Source: Bacteroidales bacterium
GTDB taxonomy: Bacteria; Bacteroidota; Bacteroidia; Bacteroidales; UBA932
Direction of reading: 5' to 3'
Assembly (NCBI GenBank): GCA_029009115.1
Contig: JAQXJU010000064.1
Location: forward strand, 1 to 64,000
Length of the DNA: 64,000 nt
Below are positions 24,829 through 38,847 of the stretch, in pieces. A model generated the notes under the pieces. That model was not told the DNA's origin. It worked only from the letters and a program-made list of their open reading frames with translations, and made no database searches. Numbering within the stretch: position 1 is the stretch's first letter; every line of letters begins with the position of its first letter. A program made the translations under genes and the position numbers.

Positions 24829-26868
24829 TTATTTAGTACTTGATTTCTTGGGATAAGCTATCCTTTCGTGGAACATCTGCCCAAGATAGGACTTGAGCGA
24901 TTCCTTCATCAGCGTAATCTCCCGGAGGGTGATGGGGCTGTCGTCGAACTGTCCTTCTTCGAGTTTGGAGTCCACGATACGTTCCACCAGCGAGGACAAT
25001 GACTGTGAGGAGTAGTTCTTGAGTGTCCTCGATGCTGCCTCGATGCTGTCGGCAACCATCAGGATAACCTGCTCACGGGTGCGGGGCCTGAAGCCCTGAT
25101 AGCGGAACTGGTCTTCATCCCCAGGATCTCCTCCTTCCTTGAGATGCTTGTTGAAAAAGTAAGAGGTGATGGTTGTTCCGTGGTGGCTCGCAATAAAATC
25201 CTTGATAAATCCGGGCAGACGATAATGGTCTGCTAGTTCAAGGCCGTCGCTGACGTGGCGGGTGATGTCGTGCGAACTCTGAAGGGGGCTCAACCCGCTG
25301 TGATAGCCTTCGGGAGCATTCGCACCCAGGAGCATAGACTCGTTTTCGATGAAACACAGGGGGTTACGCATCTTGCCAATGTCGTGATACAGGGCTCCGG
25401 CCCTGACAAGCAGAGGGTTGGCACCTATGCTTCGGGCGGCTGTATCGGCCATATTCATAACCTGCAGCGAGTGTTGGAAGGTTCCCGGAGCCTTCTGCTC
25501 AAGTTCGAGCAGTATCTTGTTCGATGTGGAACAGAGTTCTTCGAGACGGGCGTCTGAGAGCAGGTTGAACAGCCTCTCGAAAAGGAAGGTCAGGGGGTAA
25601 CCCGCTACGGTGAGCATTGAAGCGATGAATATCATCAGCATACTGCGCCATATGCTCTCGCTTGTCAGATGCACCAGCCTGAAGGAGAGGAACACGGCAA
25701 TGAGTATCGAAGCGGTAATAAAAGCCAGGATGAACTGTTTCCACCTTCTTGAGAAGGTCTTGAAAAGCTGTATGGAAACTTCACCGGCAACAAAGTTCAT
25801 CACAAACAGCACAGTTCCGTTGCCCGAAACGAAGAGCAGAGGCAGCAGACCTATGGGATAGATGCAGAATGCAACCTTCTTGTGGAAATTGGCCTGAAGG
25901 AAAAGGGCTCCGAGCGTGAAGGGAATCAGGAAGAGAAAATCCTCATTCATGCGGTCGGTAACAAGGGCTCCGGCAGACATCAGAAGCAGAATCAGCAGGA
26001 GATACAGATACTCGTTCATCTTGTCGAAGATCGACGGATAACTTGCCAGCAGGGCAAGCAGAAGAAGAACGACCATCGCAAGGGAGATTCCGGCATTTCC
26101 TATCCAGCGGACGAGGGCGGACTGGTCGGTTCCGAAATTGGTTTCGAACTCGTGCCTGTAAGAATCCAGAAGCTGTTCTATCTCGGCAGTAACGATTTCA
26201 CCTTCGCTCACAATAGGTTGTCCGGCAGGAACATAGCCCAGAGTGGGAGAGATGGAAACGCTCTTGTCAGAAGCCACAAGCCTTGTCATTTCGGAGTCGA
26301 AGACCAGGTCGGGCAGCAGGGCATTGTAAAGTCCGCAAGCCCTGTAGATGGAATCGGCATTCACCCCGGGGACACGCTCCGACGCCTTTGCGAGGAGCAT
26401 TTCTCTGGCCTGAGAAGGCTTCAGCACCTCTGTAACGGGTACCATGGATGCCCTCTTTCCCCTCTGGACATAAATTATGTCAGATTCGGCACCGGGACTC
26501 TGGCGCACTCCGTCTTCTCCGACAACTCCAGTGCCATAAATGCGTGAAATTATTTCAGCAGTAACAGCCGAGAAATCTTCCGGTCCGTCGGAAGACAAGA
26601 CAGGTACGGCTGCCAGAGCATTTGCGAGCACGCTCTCGTCCTGTCTGTAATAGGGCACAACCTTTACAGAACTGTTCTGGCTTTCTTCCAGAATCTGGTC
26701 GGGGGTCTTGAGAATGGGGAAGGAGAACTGCGAAACAAGAGTCTCATACTTCCAGGCAGAACCCTGACGGTATTCATAGCCGAAGCGCTCGCTCCTCGGC
26801 ATCATCAGAAGCAGAGATGCAAAGAACAAGACCAAGGGAATGACAATGCGTACGGTTCTGGATTTCAT
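24829..26868 (-). CDS. 7TM-HD family phosphohydrolase, PgpH-like c-di-AMP phosphodiesterase
   Basis: The product is 679 aa. A short N-terminal membrane anchor is followed by an extracytoplasmic 7TMR-HDED domain (about 40-255), a block of about seven membrane segments (about 265-445), and a cytoplasmic HD domain with ALYHDIGKM and a later IASHHGT. This architecture is that of PgpH, which hydrolyses cyclic di-AMP in Firmicutes. The substrate here is inferred from the architecture. Confidence 0.9.
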   Translation of the reverse strand: MKSRTVRIVIPLVLFFASLLLMMPRSERFGYEYRQGSAWKYETLVSQFSFPILKTPDQILEESQNSSVKVVPYYRQDESVLANALAAVPVLSSDGPEDFSAVTAEIISRIYGTGVVGEDGVRQSPGAESDIIYVQRGKRASMVPVTEVLKPSQAREMLLAKASERVPGVNADSIYRACGLYNALLPDLVFDSEMTRLVASDKSVSISPTLGYVPAGQPIVSEGEIVTAEIEQLLDSYRHEFETNFGTDQSALVRWIGNAGISLAMVVLLLLALLASYPSIFDKMNEYLYLLLILLLMSAGALVTDRMNEDFLFLIPFTLGALFLQANFHKKVAFCIYPIGLLPLLFVSGNGTVLFVMNFVAGEVSIQLFKTFSRRWKQFILAFITASILIAVFLSFRLVHLTSESIWRSMLMIFIASMLTVAGYPLTFLFERLFNLLSDARLEELCSTSNKILLELEQKAPGTFQHSLQVMNMADTAARSIGANPLLVRAGALYHDIGKMRNPLCFIENESMLLGANAPEGYHSGLSPLQSSHDITRHVSDGLELADHYRLPGFIKDFIASHHGTTITSYFFNKHLKEGGDPGDEDQFRYQGFRPRTREQVILMVADSIEAASRTLKNYSSQSLSSLVERIVDSKLEEGQFDDSPITLREITLMKESLKSYLGQMFHERIAYPKKSSTK

Positions 26869-26874
26869 AAGCTG

Positions 26875-27699
26875 CTATTTGAACGGGCTGTCGGCTTCGC
26901 GGGCTATGTAAGTGCGGGTAAGTCTGTCGGTCAGCCTCGGGAACAGGCGGTGGGCAATGACAGTGGCCTTTCCGAGGGGAGTGAGAATAACTTCGGACTT
27001 TCTGGCTGCAAGGGCTCGGGCAAGTTTGAGGGCACACTGTTCTGCAGTCATCAGCTTGTCTTCATCGAGAGGAGTCTCGCCCTGGCTGCTTCCGTCAGCG
27101 GTCAATGCGGCATTGCGGACATTGGAAGATGTGTATCCGGGGGCGAATACCAGCACATTGAGTCCGTCATTGAGATGCTCAATCCTGAGGGTATCCAGGA
27201 AGCCCCTGACGGCATACTTCGACGAGGAATAACCGCTTCGGGCAGGAAGTGCCGAGTAGCCGGCTATGGAAATGACCCCTGCCACAGTCCCCCTGCTCTC
27301 GAGCAGATACGGCAGGGCGTACTTGGTGCAATTAACCGTTCCCCAGAAATTGACATCCATGAGGGTGCGTATCACCTTGAGGTCCAAGTCTTTGAACATT
27401 GCCCTCATAGACAGGCCTGCGTTGCACACAAGTATGTCTATGCGGCCGAAACGCTCCACAGTTGCCGATATGAGATTGCGGCAGTCTTCCTCAACGCTCA
27501 CATCGCAGCCGACGCAGAGCAGCCTCTCTGCAGGGGCTACCGAAGGGGCGAGACTCTCCATAAGAGAGACCCTCCTTGCGGCCATCACCACCCGGGCACC
27601 CAGGCTCCCGAATAAACGGGCAGAAGCCAACCCGATTCCCGAGCTGGCTCCAGTAACGATTACAACCTTGTTTTCGAAGAAATTGCGGAGTTTCATCAC
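26875..27699 (-). CDS. short-chain dehydrogenase, candidate 3-ketosphinganine or 3-ketocapnine reductase
   Basis: The product is 274 aa. It shows the SDR cofactor loop TGASSGIG near residue 16, VCNAG near 90, and the catalytic YSSSKYAV. A C-terminal extension of about 40 residues follows. It overlaps the upstream alpha-oxoamine synthase by 4 bp, so the two are almost certainly co-translated. Reduction of the 3-keto product of that synthase is the simplest assignment, but this is inference from neighbourhood. Confidence 0.75.
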   Translation of the reverse strand: MMKLRNFFENKVVIVTGASSGIGLASARLFGSLGARVVMAARRVSLMESLAPSVAPAERLLCVGCDVSVEEDCRNLISATVERFGRIDILVCNAGLSMRAMFKDLDLKVIRTLMDVNFWGTVNCTKYALPYLLESRGTVAGVISIAGYSALPARSGYSSSKYAVRGFLDTLRIEHLNDGLNVLVFAPGYTSSNVRNAALTADGSSQGETPLDEDKLMTAEQCALKLARALAARKSEVILTPLGKATVIAHRLFPRLTDRLTRTYIAREADSPFK

Positions 27700-28958
27700 T
27701 TGACTGTCATTGCGGCAATGTCATCGCCGTCATAATAGCCTTCGTCGAGTTTGCGGCGTATCTCCCTGAAAGCGTCGAGGGTGTATTTGACATCCTCCAT
27801 AGTGTGTGCAGCCGTGCAGACGATGCGGAAGATGACCATACCCTTGGGGATGACGGGATATACGACCATTGAACAGAAAATCCTGTAGTTTTCGCGCAGA
27901 TCCTTGGCCATCTTGGTTGCCTGGGCCACTCCTCCCTTGATATGTACGGGGGTCACGCAGGCCTGGGCCTCGCCAATGTCGAAACCTTCTTCGACAAAGC
28001 CTTTCTGAATGGCATGTGTAATCTCCCAGCACCTGGCCCTGAGGGCATCTCCCTCGGGAGAATCGATAATCTCCATCCTCTTCATATTGCCTATGACCAG
28101 AGGCATAGGGAGACTCTTGGCATACATCTGCGAACGCATATTGGCACGCAGATAGTTGATGATGTAATGAGGTCCTGCGACAAAACCGCCGATAGAAGCC
28201 ATACTCTTTGCGAAAGCTCCTATGTAAAGGTCGATTTCGTCCATACAGCCGAGCTGTTCGGAGGTTCCGCGACCGTGCTCGCCGAGAAGCCCGAAGCCGT
28301 GGGCGTCGTCGATGAGGATGCGGAAAGAATACTTCTTCTTGAGGGCGGCAATCTTGTCGAGAATACCCATTGCGCCGGTCATTCCGAAAACTCCCTCGGT
28401 AATGAGGAGCACTCCCCCGCCGTTCTCGTCTGCTACCTTGCAGGCACGTGCAAGCACCTTCTCGCAGTCTTCGATGTTGTTGTGGCGGTACTTGTACTTT
28501 TCGCCGAGATGCAGACGTATTCCGTCGAGCAGGCAGGCGTGGCACTCTGCGTCATAGACTATGACGTCGTGACGCGAAGTAAGGGCATCGATGGTAGAAA
28601 CTATACCCTGATATCCGAAATTGTAGAGGAATGCATCTTCCTTCTTTTCGAAACGGGCGAAGGTCCGCTCAAGTTCCTCGTGATAGCGGGTGTGGCCCGA
28701 CATCATTCTGGCACCCATAGGATAGGCGAGTCCCCACTGGGCTGCTGCTTCGGCATCGGCCTTGCGCACCTCGGGATGGTTTGCCAGTCCGAGATAGTTG
28801 TTCAGGCTCCAGTTAAGGACCGGAACTCCGTTGAAAGTCATATGGGGGCCGAGCTCACCCTCAAGTCTGGGATACATGTAATATCCGAAACCCTGCTCAA
28901 AATACTGTCCTATCGGACCGCCGCTGTCACGGCCTATTCTGTCGAAAATGTCAAGCAT
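27696..28958 (-). CDS. alpha-oxoamine synthase: serine palmitoyltransferase or cysteate acyltransferase
   Basis: The product is 420 aa. It is PLP-dependent, with WSLNNYLGLANHPEVRK near residue 50, a DDAHGFGLLG motif, and the PLP lysine in GAFAKSMASIGGF. It resembles the Bacteroidetes enzymes that condense an acyl thioester with serine (sphingolipids) or cysteate (sulfonolipids) rather than Kbl, which lies 6 kb away. Sequence inspection alone does not let me choose the amino acid substrate. An SDR gene overlapping it fits the second step. Confidence 0.8.
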   Translation of the reverse strand: MLDIFDRIGRDSGGPIGQYFEQGFGYYMYPRLEGELGPHMTFNGVPVLNWSLNNYLGLANHPEVRKADAEAAAQWGLAYPMGARMMSGHTRYHEELERTFARFEKKEDAFLYNFGYQGIVSTIDALTSRHDVIVYDAECHACLLDGIRLHLGEKYKYRHNNIEDCEKVLARACKVADENGGGVLLITEGVFGMTGAMGILDKIAALKKKYSFRILIDDAHGFGLLGEHGRGTSEQLGCMDEIDLYIGAFAKSMASIGGFVAGPHYIINYLRANMRSQMYAKSLPMPLVIGNMKRMEIIDSPEGDALRARCWEITHAIQKGFVEEGFDIGEAQACVTPVHIKGGVAQATKMAKDLRENYRIFCSMVVYPVIPKGMVIFRIVCTAAHTMEDVKYTLDAFREIRRKLDEGYYDGDDIAAMTVK

Positions 28959-28966
28959 ATCTCAAA

Positions 28967-32715
<3,749 letters not shown>

Positions 32716-32723
<8 letters not shown>

Positions 32724-35688
32724 TGTTCAGACGGTCCAGTTTCATTTTAACGATTGAAGGAATGTCATCATCAGCCGAAGCGGGGACATATCCTTCCTGC
32801 ACACTCAGATAGGTTGCCCTGGCCTGGGCCAGATTCCCTTTCTCGAGGAAGGCATCGCCCAGCACTATGAAGGCCTTGGCAAGCCAGTAGGGGTGGCCCG
32901 AGGCCGATGCAAAATCATAGACCTGGCTCTCGACCTGCTCGAATTCACCCTTGTCGAAGGAATCCTGGATCATCAGGAATCGGGCTTCGGCACCCTCGGG
33001 CGTGGAAGCCTGAGAAGCAAGCCTGGAGAGGAGTTCGAAGGCTTCGGCCCTGCGGCTTACCGACATCAGGGATTTTGCCTCGACGTAGAGACTCTCGCGT
33101 TTGAGAGCGTCGTCACTTGCAGGGTCTGCAGCTACGAGACCGGCGGCTTCGATTGCGGCCGTATAATTTCTTGCCCTGTAGGCGGAGCGCATCATCCCAA
33201 GCCTCGCCGCAGAACGGTTAGATTCGAAAACGGCGCTCTCGAGCAGCTGCTCGTAGGCATCATAGGCAGCCTGATAGCGCTCAAGCTCGTATGACTGCGA
33301 AGCCAGTCCAAGACGGGCCATATCGGTGAAGGGGCCGTCAGCAGAACTTGCCAGAACCTTGGCATAGGCATCGCAGGCACGTTCCTTGTCGCCGGTATTA
33401 CGGTAAGATTCAGCCAGATAGAACCAGGCCTGAAGGGTCTGGGATCCCTGGGGATAATTCTCCATATACTTCTGAATCGAGGCTATTGCCTGGGGGTACT
33501 TCTGGGCAAGGAAGAGCTGTTCGGCGGCATTGAAGTACATCAGTTCTCTCTCGGCATCAGACTTTCCGGCAGCAAGAGAGTTGCTTTCAACGTATTCCAC
33601 AAACTTCTCGGGTTCCTTGATGGTCTGATAAATCGACTCTATCGCCAGAAGGGCATCCTCGGCATACTCGCTCCCCGGCATCAGGGCCACTACAGCCTTG
33701 TAGTTGGTCAGAGCCTTGTCATATGCCGAACGGTTCCTGTTGGTCATTCCGAGCCCTATCAGGGCCTTGGCGGCGAAACTGCTGTCGGAAGCGTTCTTTC
33801 GAAGGGTCGAGAATGCAGAAATGGCGTTGCCGTAGTCCTCAAGGTCGAGATAGGCCCTTCCGAGCTCATACATCGACTCGCAGTACATAGGTTTGGAAGG
33901 AGAAGCCTTGCGCACGGGAGACAGGGCCTTGACCTTTGACTTCACATCTCCGGCAAGACCGAACGAAAGGCCCTGCTGATATACGGCATAGAGACTTCCT
34001 GATGCGGGATACTCGGAAATCACCCTGCCGTAGGCGGCTGCGGCCGACTTGTAGCTGCGGCGTGCGAAATCACAGTCGGCCCGCCTTGTCATCGCATCTT
34101 CGCGGAACACAGGATCTTTGGAAAGGATGTACTGGTCGAACCACTTGGCGGCCGTTGAATAGCTCTTGAGGCGATAGTGGCAGTATGCCACGTTGTAGAG
34201 GATAGCCAGCCCCTCAGAGCGTCCGTCAAGAGCGGAGATGTTGTAGAGGTCTTTGTAAACCGAAAGGGCTTCGGTATAAGAGTCGGAGTGGTAATATGCT
34301 TCTGCCAGCCAGTAACGCGCGAGCTGGTTGAATGGATCGTTCCTGGGGATATAGAAGGCCGCTGCCTTGAGATATGGCACTGCATCCCTCCAGGCTCCTC
34401 CCGAGATAAGCTGGGTAGCGCGAAGGTAGTTGGCCTTGGCGTAGTTCAGTTTCTGGTCTTCATCGAGTGTCTCGACCATATCATAGGCCTCGACTGCCGC
34501 GGCATAGTCTCTTTCATACAATGCAGAAATGGCTATATATCCGTAAATCTTGTCCTTCTTGCCGAAAGTGGGAAAGTCCTGAAGATAGCGCTTGAAAGGC
34601 TCTCCGTCGTGATTCAGGTCGAAGGACAGCTTGGCGTGGTTGAATGCGGCATCTTCCTTGATTCTATAGTTGAAATCGAGTTCAGAGGCAGCCTTGAAGG
34701 CATCCAGGGCGGCAATCTTGTTGCGTGTCTGTATGTAGGAGTAACCAAGCTGATAATTGGCCACCTGCCCGAGCGAATCGGTACGGTCGGGCATCTGAAG
34801 ATACTCCGAGATAGCTCCTTCGTAGTCCTTGACTGCAAAGAGCACCGAACCCGAGAAGAAGTGATCGGACCTGTTCTTTCCCTGCAGAGTAACCTTGGAA
34901 TAGAACTCTCTGGCGCGGGCGGCATCGCCCCGGACGAGGTAGGCCTCAGAAATCATCCTCGCAAGATGCGACTGCCTTGCCGAAGGAACGGAGTCGAAGA
35001 AGCGCACCCCTTCGGTCAGGACATAGTCGTAATTCTTGCGCATGAACTGGCACTCGACAAGGTAGAAGCGAGACAGAGCTTCGAAGCGCGAATCCTTGAC
35101 CGAAAGAGAGAACCACCTGAGGGCCTCATTGAAATCCCTGGAAATGTAGTTCATAAAGCCGAGAAGATACCTGGCAGGGGCGGAGTAATCGCCCGAGGGC
35201 ATCTTGTCAACGTCGAGGAAGAAGTTTCTTGCAGATGCGTAGTCGCCGTCGGTATAGCGGCAGAAGCCGAGTTTGAATGCCAGTTCGGAGCGGCTTCTGC
35301 GGTCGAGGGATTTTGAACGGACCTCGGAGAAGTCAGCCTCCGCCTCGCGGTAACGCCCCTCGTCGAAAAGTCGGCGTCCGTGTTCGAAGAGCACAGTTGA
35401 CAGCAGGGTGCTCCGCTTGTAACGGGTGGTATAGTCAGAATACAGTTTTTCAGCATCGGGCGACGAGGCCTTCATAGCGCAAAGCACGACATAGCCTTCG
35501 CAAAGGGCATCCCCTCTCCCCTCGCAGGCCTGCTCGAAGAGAGTTCTGGCAGGGTCCCAAAGCGATTTCGAATAAAGCTCGACAGCGTGGCGGCGAACTT
35601 CGGAGCGGCTTTGAGCCTCAGCCTGGGACTGCAGCGGAAGGAGCGTCAGTACGAGTCCGAGAGCCACGGGAATGTATTTGTGATTCAT
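32716..35688 (-). CDS. giant exported TPR protein
   Basis: The product is 990 aa from the ATG at 35688; the ORF-track start at 35694 is a GTG. A signal peptide (KYIPVALGLVLTLLPLQSQA) is followed by TPR-like helical repeats through almost the whole length, with the recurring G-x-Y-x-x-A pattern. A minus-strand TAAATTTG element lies 26 bp upstream, which fits the ATG start. It overlaps the barrel gene downstream, suggesting a periplasmic scaffold for an outer membrane complex. Confidence 0.85.
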
Positions 35689-35713
35689 ACGCACAATAAG
35701 CTTGTTAAACTTA

Positions 35714-35721
35714 CAAATTTA
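35714..35721 (-). promoter_or_regulatory. -7 promoter element of the giant TPR / gyrB run
   Basis: TAAATTTG on the minus strand matches TAnnTTTG, 26 bp upstream of the ATG at 35688. It faces the ftsE promoter 15 bp away. Confidence 0.6.
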
Positions 35722-35735
35722 CTTAAAAAATCCGC

Positions 35736-35743
35736 TATATTTG
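35736..35743 (+). promoter_or_regulatory. -7 promoter element of ftsE
   Basis: TATATTTG matches TAnnTTTG, 26 bp upstream of the ATG at 35769. Confidence 0.6.
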
Positions 35744-35768
35744 CAGATACAAGGGTTTTTTTGTCGTT

Positions 35769-36470
35769 ATGCTGGTATCTTTTGAGAAAGCCAATATACT
35801 CGGAGGCGAAACTCCGATTCTGCACGGCGTTGACCTCTGCGTCGATAGAGGAGAAATAGTTTACATCACAGGCCCGGTAGGCTCGGGAAAAACATCAATA
35901 ATCCGCACACTCACAGGCGAGAACAAGCTCGGAGCGGGTCGTGGCGAGGTTTGCGGGTTCAGGCTCGAAAAGCTCAAGGCCAGGGATATCCCATACCTGA
36001 GGCGCAAGCTCGGAGTCATCTTCCAGGACTTCCAACTCCTTATGGACAGGACAGTCGAAGACAATCTCACTTTTGTACTCCGCTCAACCGGGTGGAAAGA
36101 CAAGGAAAAGATGGCCCGAAAGGTTGAGAATGTGCTTCTGGCTGTGGGTATGCACACGAAGGCGCACAAACTCCCCCATCAGCTGTCTGGAGGCGAACAG
36201 CAGAGGGTGGCAATCGCGAGGGCCATTCTCAACGAGCCCGAGCTGATACTTGCCGACGAACCTACAGGGAACCTCGACAGCGAGACGGCCGGGGAGATTC
36301 TCACGCTCCTTCAGGATATCAACCAGATACGCGGCACGGCTATAATAATTGTAACCCACGACAACAGGCTGATAGAGCGCCTGCCGGGAAGAGTCTTTGT
36401 CTGCAAAGACGAGCAGTGCAGAGAACTGGCCTGCGGGGATGGTTCAAGCGAGATGGGACAGAAAAACTGA
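35769..36470 (+). CDS. ftsE: FtsE-like cell-division ABC ATPase
   Basis: The product is 233 aa. It has Walker A GPVGSGKTS, the Q-loop GVIFQDFQLL, signature QLSGGEQQRVAIARA, Walker B LILADEPTGNLD and the switch His (IIVTHD). The FQDFQLL and PTGNLD blocks with this length match FtsE. No ftsX lies beside it here. FtsE pairs with FtsX to control peptidoglycan hydrolases at the septum. Confidence 0.85.
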   Translation: MLVSFEKANILGGETPILHGVDLCVDRGEIVYITGPVGSGKTSIIRTLTGENKLGAGRGEVCGFRLEKLKARDIPYLRRKLGVIFQDFQLLMDRTVEDNLTFVLRSTGWKDKEKMARKVENVLLAVGMHTKAHKLPHQLSGGEQQRVAIARAILNEPELILADEPTGNLDSETAGEILTLLQDINQIRGTAIIIVTHDNRLIERLPGRVFVCKDEQCRELACGDGSSEMGQKN

Positions 36471-36476
36471 CGGAAT

Positions 36477-37139
36477 ATGAAGCTGTCTGAACGATACGAA
36501 GGAGTGGTATCCGTTTTTGTGGAAACTGCATCCGAAGCTCAGAGCGAACTCAATTTCAGCAATCCTTTCGAGCTGCTTGTGGCCGTAATCCTCTCTGCCC
36601 AGTGCACCGACAAAAGAGTCAACCTCACCACTCCAGCCCTTTTCAAGGCCTATCCCAGCCCGGAAAAACTTGCCAGAGCCGGGCTTGAAGACGTGTTCGA
36701 GCTCATCAGTTCGATATCCTACCCCCGAAACAAGGCAAAGCACCTTATCGGTATGGCCCAAAAGCTATGCCGGGATTTCGGCGGAGAAGTTCCGTCGGAC
36801 ATCGAAGACCTTATGAGCCTTCCGGGAGTGGGTCGCAAGACAGCCAATGTTGTGGCTTCGATAGTCTATGACAAGCCCGTGATTGCTGTCGATACCCACA
36901 TTTTCAGGGTAGCCCGCCGCATTGGTCTTTCAAAAGGGAAAACGCCCGAGGCCGTAGAAAAAGACCTCGAGCGTCATATTCCTGAGGGGCTGCGTCCCCG
37001 GGCGCATCACTGGTTCCTTCTTCACGGGCGTTATGTGTGCACCGCGCGGAATCCCAGATGCGCAGAGTGTCATTTGACAAACTGGTGCCTCAGTTCTTCA
37101 ATCTTGGCATCGGCATCGTCTCCAGCCGCTCCGAAATAG
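36477..37139 (+). CDS. nth: endonuclease III
   Basis: The product is 220 aa. It shows the helix-hairpin-helix with catalytic Lys (LPGVGRKTANVV), the catalytic Asp in VDTHIFRVARR, and the C-terminal 4Fe-4S ligands spaced C-x6-C-x2-C-x5-C. It removes oxidised pyrimidines from DNA. The last 70 bp overlap the 3' end of the convergent sugar-phosphate mutase gene; these codons lie almost entirely after the iron-sulfur cluster. Confidence 0.94.
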   Translation: MKLSERYEGVVSVFVETASEAQSELNFSNPFELLVAVILSAQCTDKRVNLTTPALFKAYPSPEKLARAGLEDVFELISSISYPRNKAKHLIGMAQKLCRDFGGEVPSDIEDLMSLPGVGRKTANVVASIVYDKPVIAVDTHIFRVARRIGLSKGKTPEAVEKDLERHIPEGLRPRAHHWFLLHGRYVCTARNPRCAECHLTNWCLSSSILASASSPAAPK

Positions 37140-38731
37140 AACTTGATCTTGGGTTCGGTTCCTGAAGGGCGGATTGAAACCACATCTCCGGCCTCATTGA
37201 AGAACTGCAGGACGTTGGACGAAGGCAGCCCCGTCTTTTCGGGTTCCAGATAGTCCACCACCTTGCATACCGGCGAACCGCACATAGATGCGGGAGGTGT
37301 GGCACGCAGCGAACGCATCATCTCCTGGATTTCCTCGGCACCGGCCTTTCCCTTGCGGACAAGACTCGAGAGGGCCTCCTTGCGATAGCCGAACTCCTTG
37401 TATATCTTCTGCATAAGTCCGTAGAGGGTAAGCCCCTGGTCAGCTGCCCAGGCTGCGCATTCGGCAACCATCATACAGGCAATCTGGGCATCCTTGTCAC
37501 AGACATACTGTCCTACATTGAAGCCGTAGCTCTCCTCGCCTCCGCAAACGAACTCGCCATCAGCCTCGCGGGACCGTACTATCTCGGCAATGTACTTGAA
37601 TCCTGTCAGGACATTATAGACAGGTATCCCGAACGAAGAGCAGATATCGGTGATGAGCTCGGTGGTGACAATGGTCTTGACTACATACTTGCCTTCGCCG
37701 AGAGTTCCGAGTTCCTTGCGGCGGCTGAGAATGTAGTATGTGAGCATCGAGGCAGTCTGGTTGCCGTTGAACAGAACCATCTTGCCTTCGGGGTCACGAA
37801 CCGCTATTCCGCAACGGTCGGCATCGGGGTCGGTACCCATTACGATATCTGCTCCCGTCTCGTCGGCCTTGTCAAGAGCCATCTTCAGGGCCGAGGGCTC
37901 TTCGGGGTTCGGAGAAGAGACTGTCGGGAAATCGCCGTCGCTGACATCCTGGTCGGGAACGTGAATGACATTCTCGAAGCCCATTCGCTTCAGGCACTCG
38001 GGTACGAGACGCACTCCGCAGCCGTGGAGAGGGGTGTAAACAATCTTGAGGTCTTTGTGACGGGCACAGGCTTCGGGACTGAGGGTCAGGCTGAGAAGGT
38101 CTGCCATATACTTCTCGTCAACATCCCTGCCCATTATCTCGATTTCGCCGCAATGGGTTCCAGACTCAAACTTTACCATCGAAGGGTCGGTAATGCGGGC
38201 GACCTCGGCTACGATTTCTTTGTCAACAGGCGAAGTAATCTGGGCACCGTCGGACCAGAAGACCTTGTATCCGTTGTATTCCTTGGGATTGTGAGAGGCA
38301 GTCACCATCACCCCGGCTACAGCCCCCTTGAGACGGATTGCATAGCTGAGTTCGGGCGTAGGACGTATATTGTCGAAGATGAACACGTGCAAGCCATTGG
38401 CCGAGAGAACATCAGCCGCAATCCTGGCGAACTGCTTGGAGTTGTTGCGGCTGTCGTATGAGATGCAAACTTTAAGATCATCCCCCTCAACGTGAGAAAG
38501 GATATAATTTGCAAGGCCCTGAGTGGCCATTCCAACGGTGTATTTATTCATACGGTTCGTTCCTACTCCCATCAGACCGCGGAGCCCGCCTGTTCCGAAT
38601 TCAAGGTTGCGATAGAATGCATCCTCGAAGCCTGCCGGGTCCTCGTTGCGGAGTCTGAGAACCTGCATCTTTGTCTCCTGATCGAAATCGCCTTCAAGCC
38701 ATTTCGCAGCTGTTTCCTTGTAATCTGCCAT
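37070..38731 (-). CDS. phosphohexomutase (phosphoglucomutase/phosphomannomutase type)
   Basis: The product is 553 aa. The phosphoserine loop TASHNP, the metal loop DPDADRCGI, the sugar-binding GGEESYGFN and the phosphate-binding RPSGTEPK are all present. The N-terminus (LEFGTGGLRG) matches the large phospho-sugar mutases annotated as PgcA-like in Bacteroidetes. Whether glucose, mannose or another sugar is preferred cannot be told. Its 5' leader of about 70 bases starts at a TACATTTG element. Confidence 0.9.
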   Translation of the reverse strand: MADYKETAAKWLEGDFDQETKMQVLRLRNEDPAGFEDAFYRNLEFGTGGLRGLMGVGTNRMNKYTVGMATQGLANYILSHVEGDDLKVCISYDSRNNSKQFARIAADVLSANGLHVFIFDNIRPTPELSYAIRLKGAVAGVMVTASHNPKEYNGYKVFWSDGAQITSPVDKEIVAEVARITDPSMVKFESGTHCGEIEIMGRDVDEKYMADLLSLTLSPEACARHKDLKIVYTPLHGCGVRLVPECLKRMGFENVIHVPDQDVSDGDFPTVSSPNPEEPSALKMALDKADETGADIVMGTDPDADRCGIAVRDPEGKMVLFNGNQTASMLTYYILSRRKELGTLGEGKYVVKTIVTTELITDICSSFGIPVYNVLTGFKYIAEIVRSREADGEFVCGGEESYGFNVGQYVCDKDAQIACMMVAECAAWAADQGLTLYGLMQKIYKEFGYRKEALSSLVRKGKAGAEEIQEMMRSLRATPPASMCGSPVCKVVDYLEPEKTGLPSSNVLQFFNEAGDVVSIRPSGTEPKIKFYFGAAGDDADAKIEELRHQFVK

Positions 38732-38806
38732 AGCAATTGGTTATAATCTTTAGTTCTGAAAGCCCAGACTTGCCTTGCGGCATACAGGGTGCCGGGCTTA
38801 ATCACA

Positions 38807-38814
38807 CAAATGTA
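38807..38814 (-). promoter_or_regulatory. -7 promoter element of the phosphohexomutase
   Basis: TACATTTG on the minus strand matches TAnnTTTG, 76 bp upstream of the ATG at 38731. The leader would contain an imperfect inverted repeat (AAGCCC...GGGCTT). Confidence 0.5.
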
Positions 38815-38835
38815 AAAAAAATAACTGAAACAGCG

Positions 38836-38843
38836 TATCTTTG
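38836..38843 (+). promoter_or_regulatory. -7 promoter element abutting the methyltransferase ATG
   Basis: TATCTTTG matches TAnnTTTG and ends only 4 bp before the ATG at 38848. With the usual spacing the transcript would start at or next to the A of ATG. Confidence 0.55.
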
Positions 38844-38847
38844 CCAA

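Noticed and set aside
34177-35316. 379-aa plus-strand ORF opposite the giant TPR gene
   Set aside because: No domain is visible and the TPR pattern on the minus strand is continuous.
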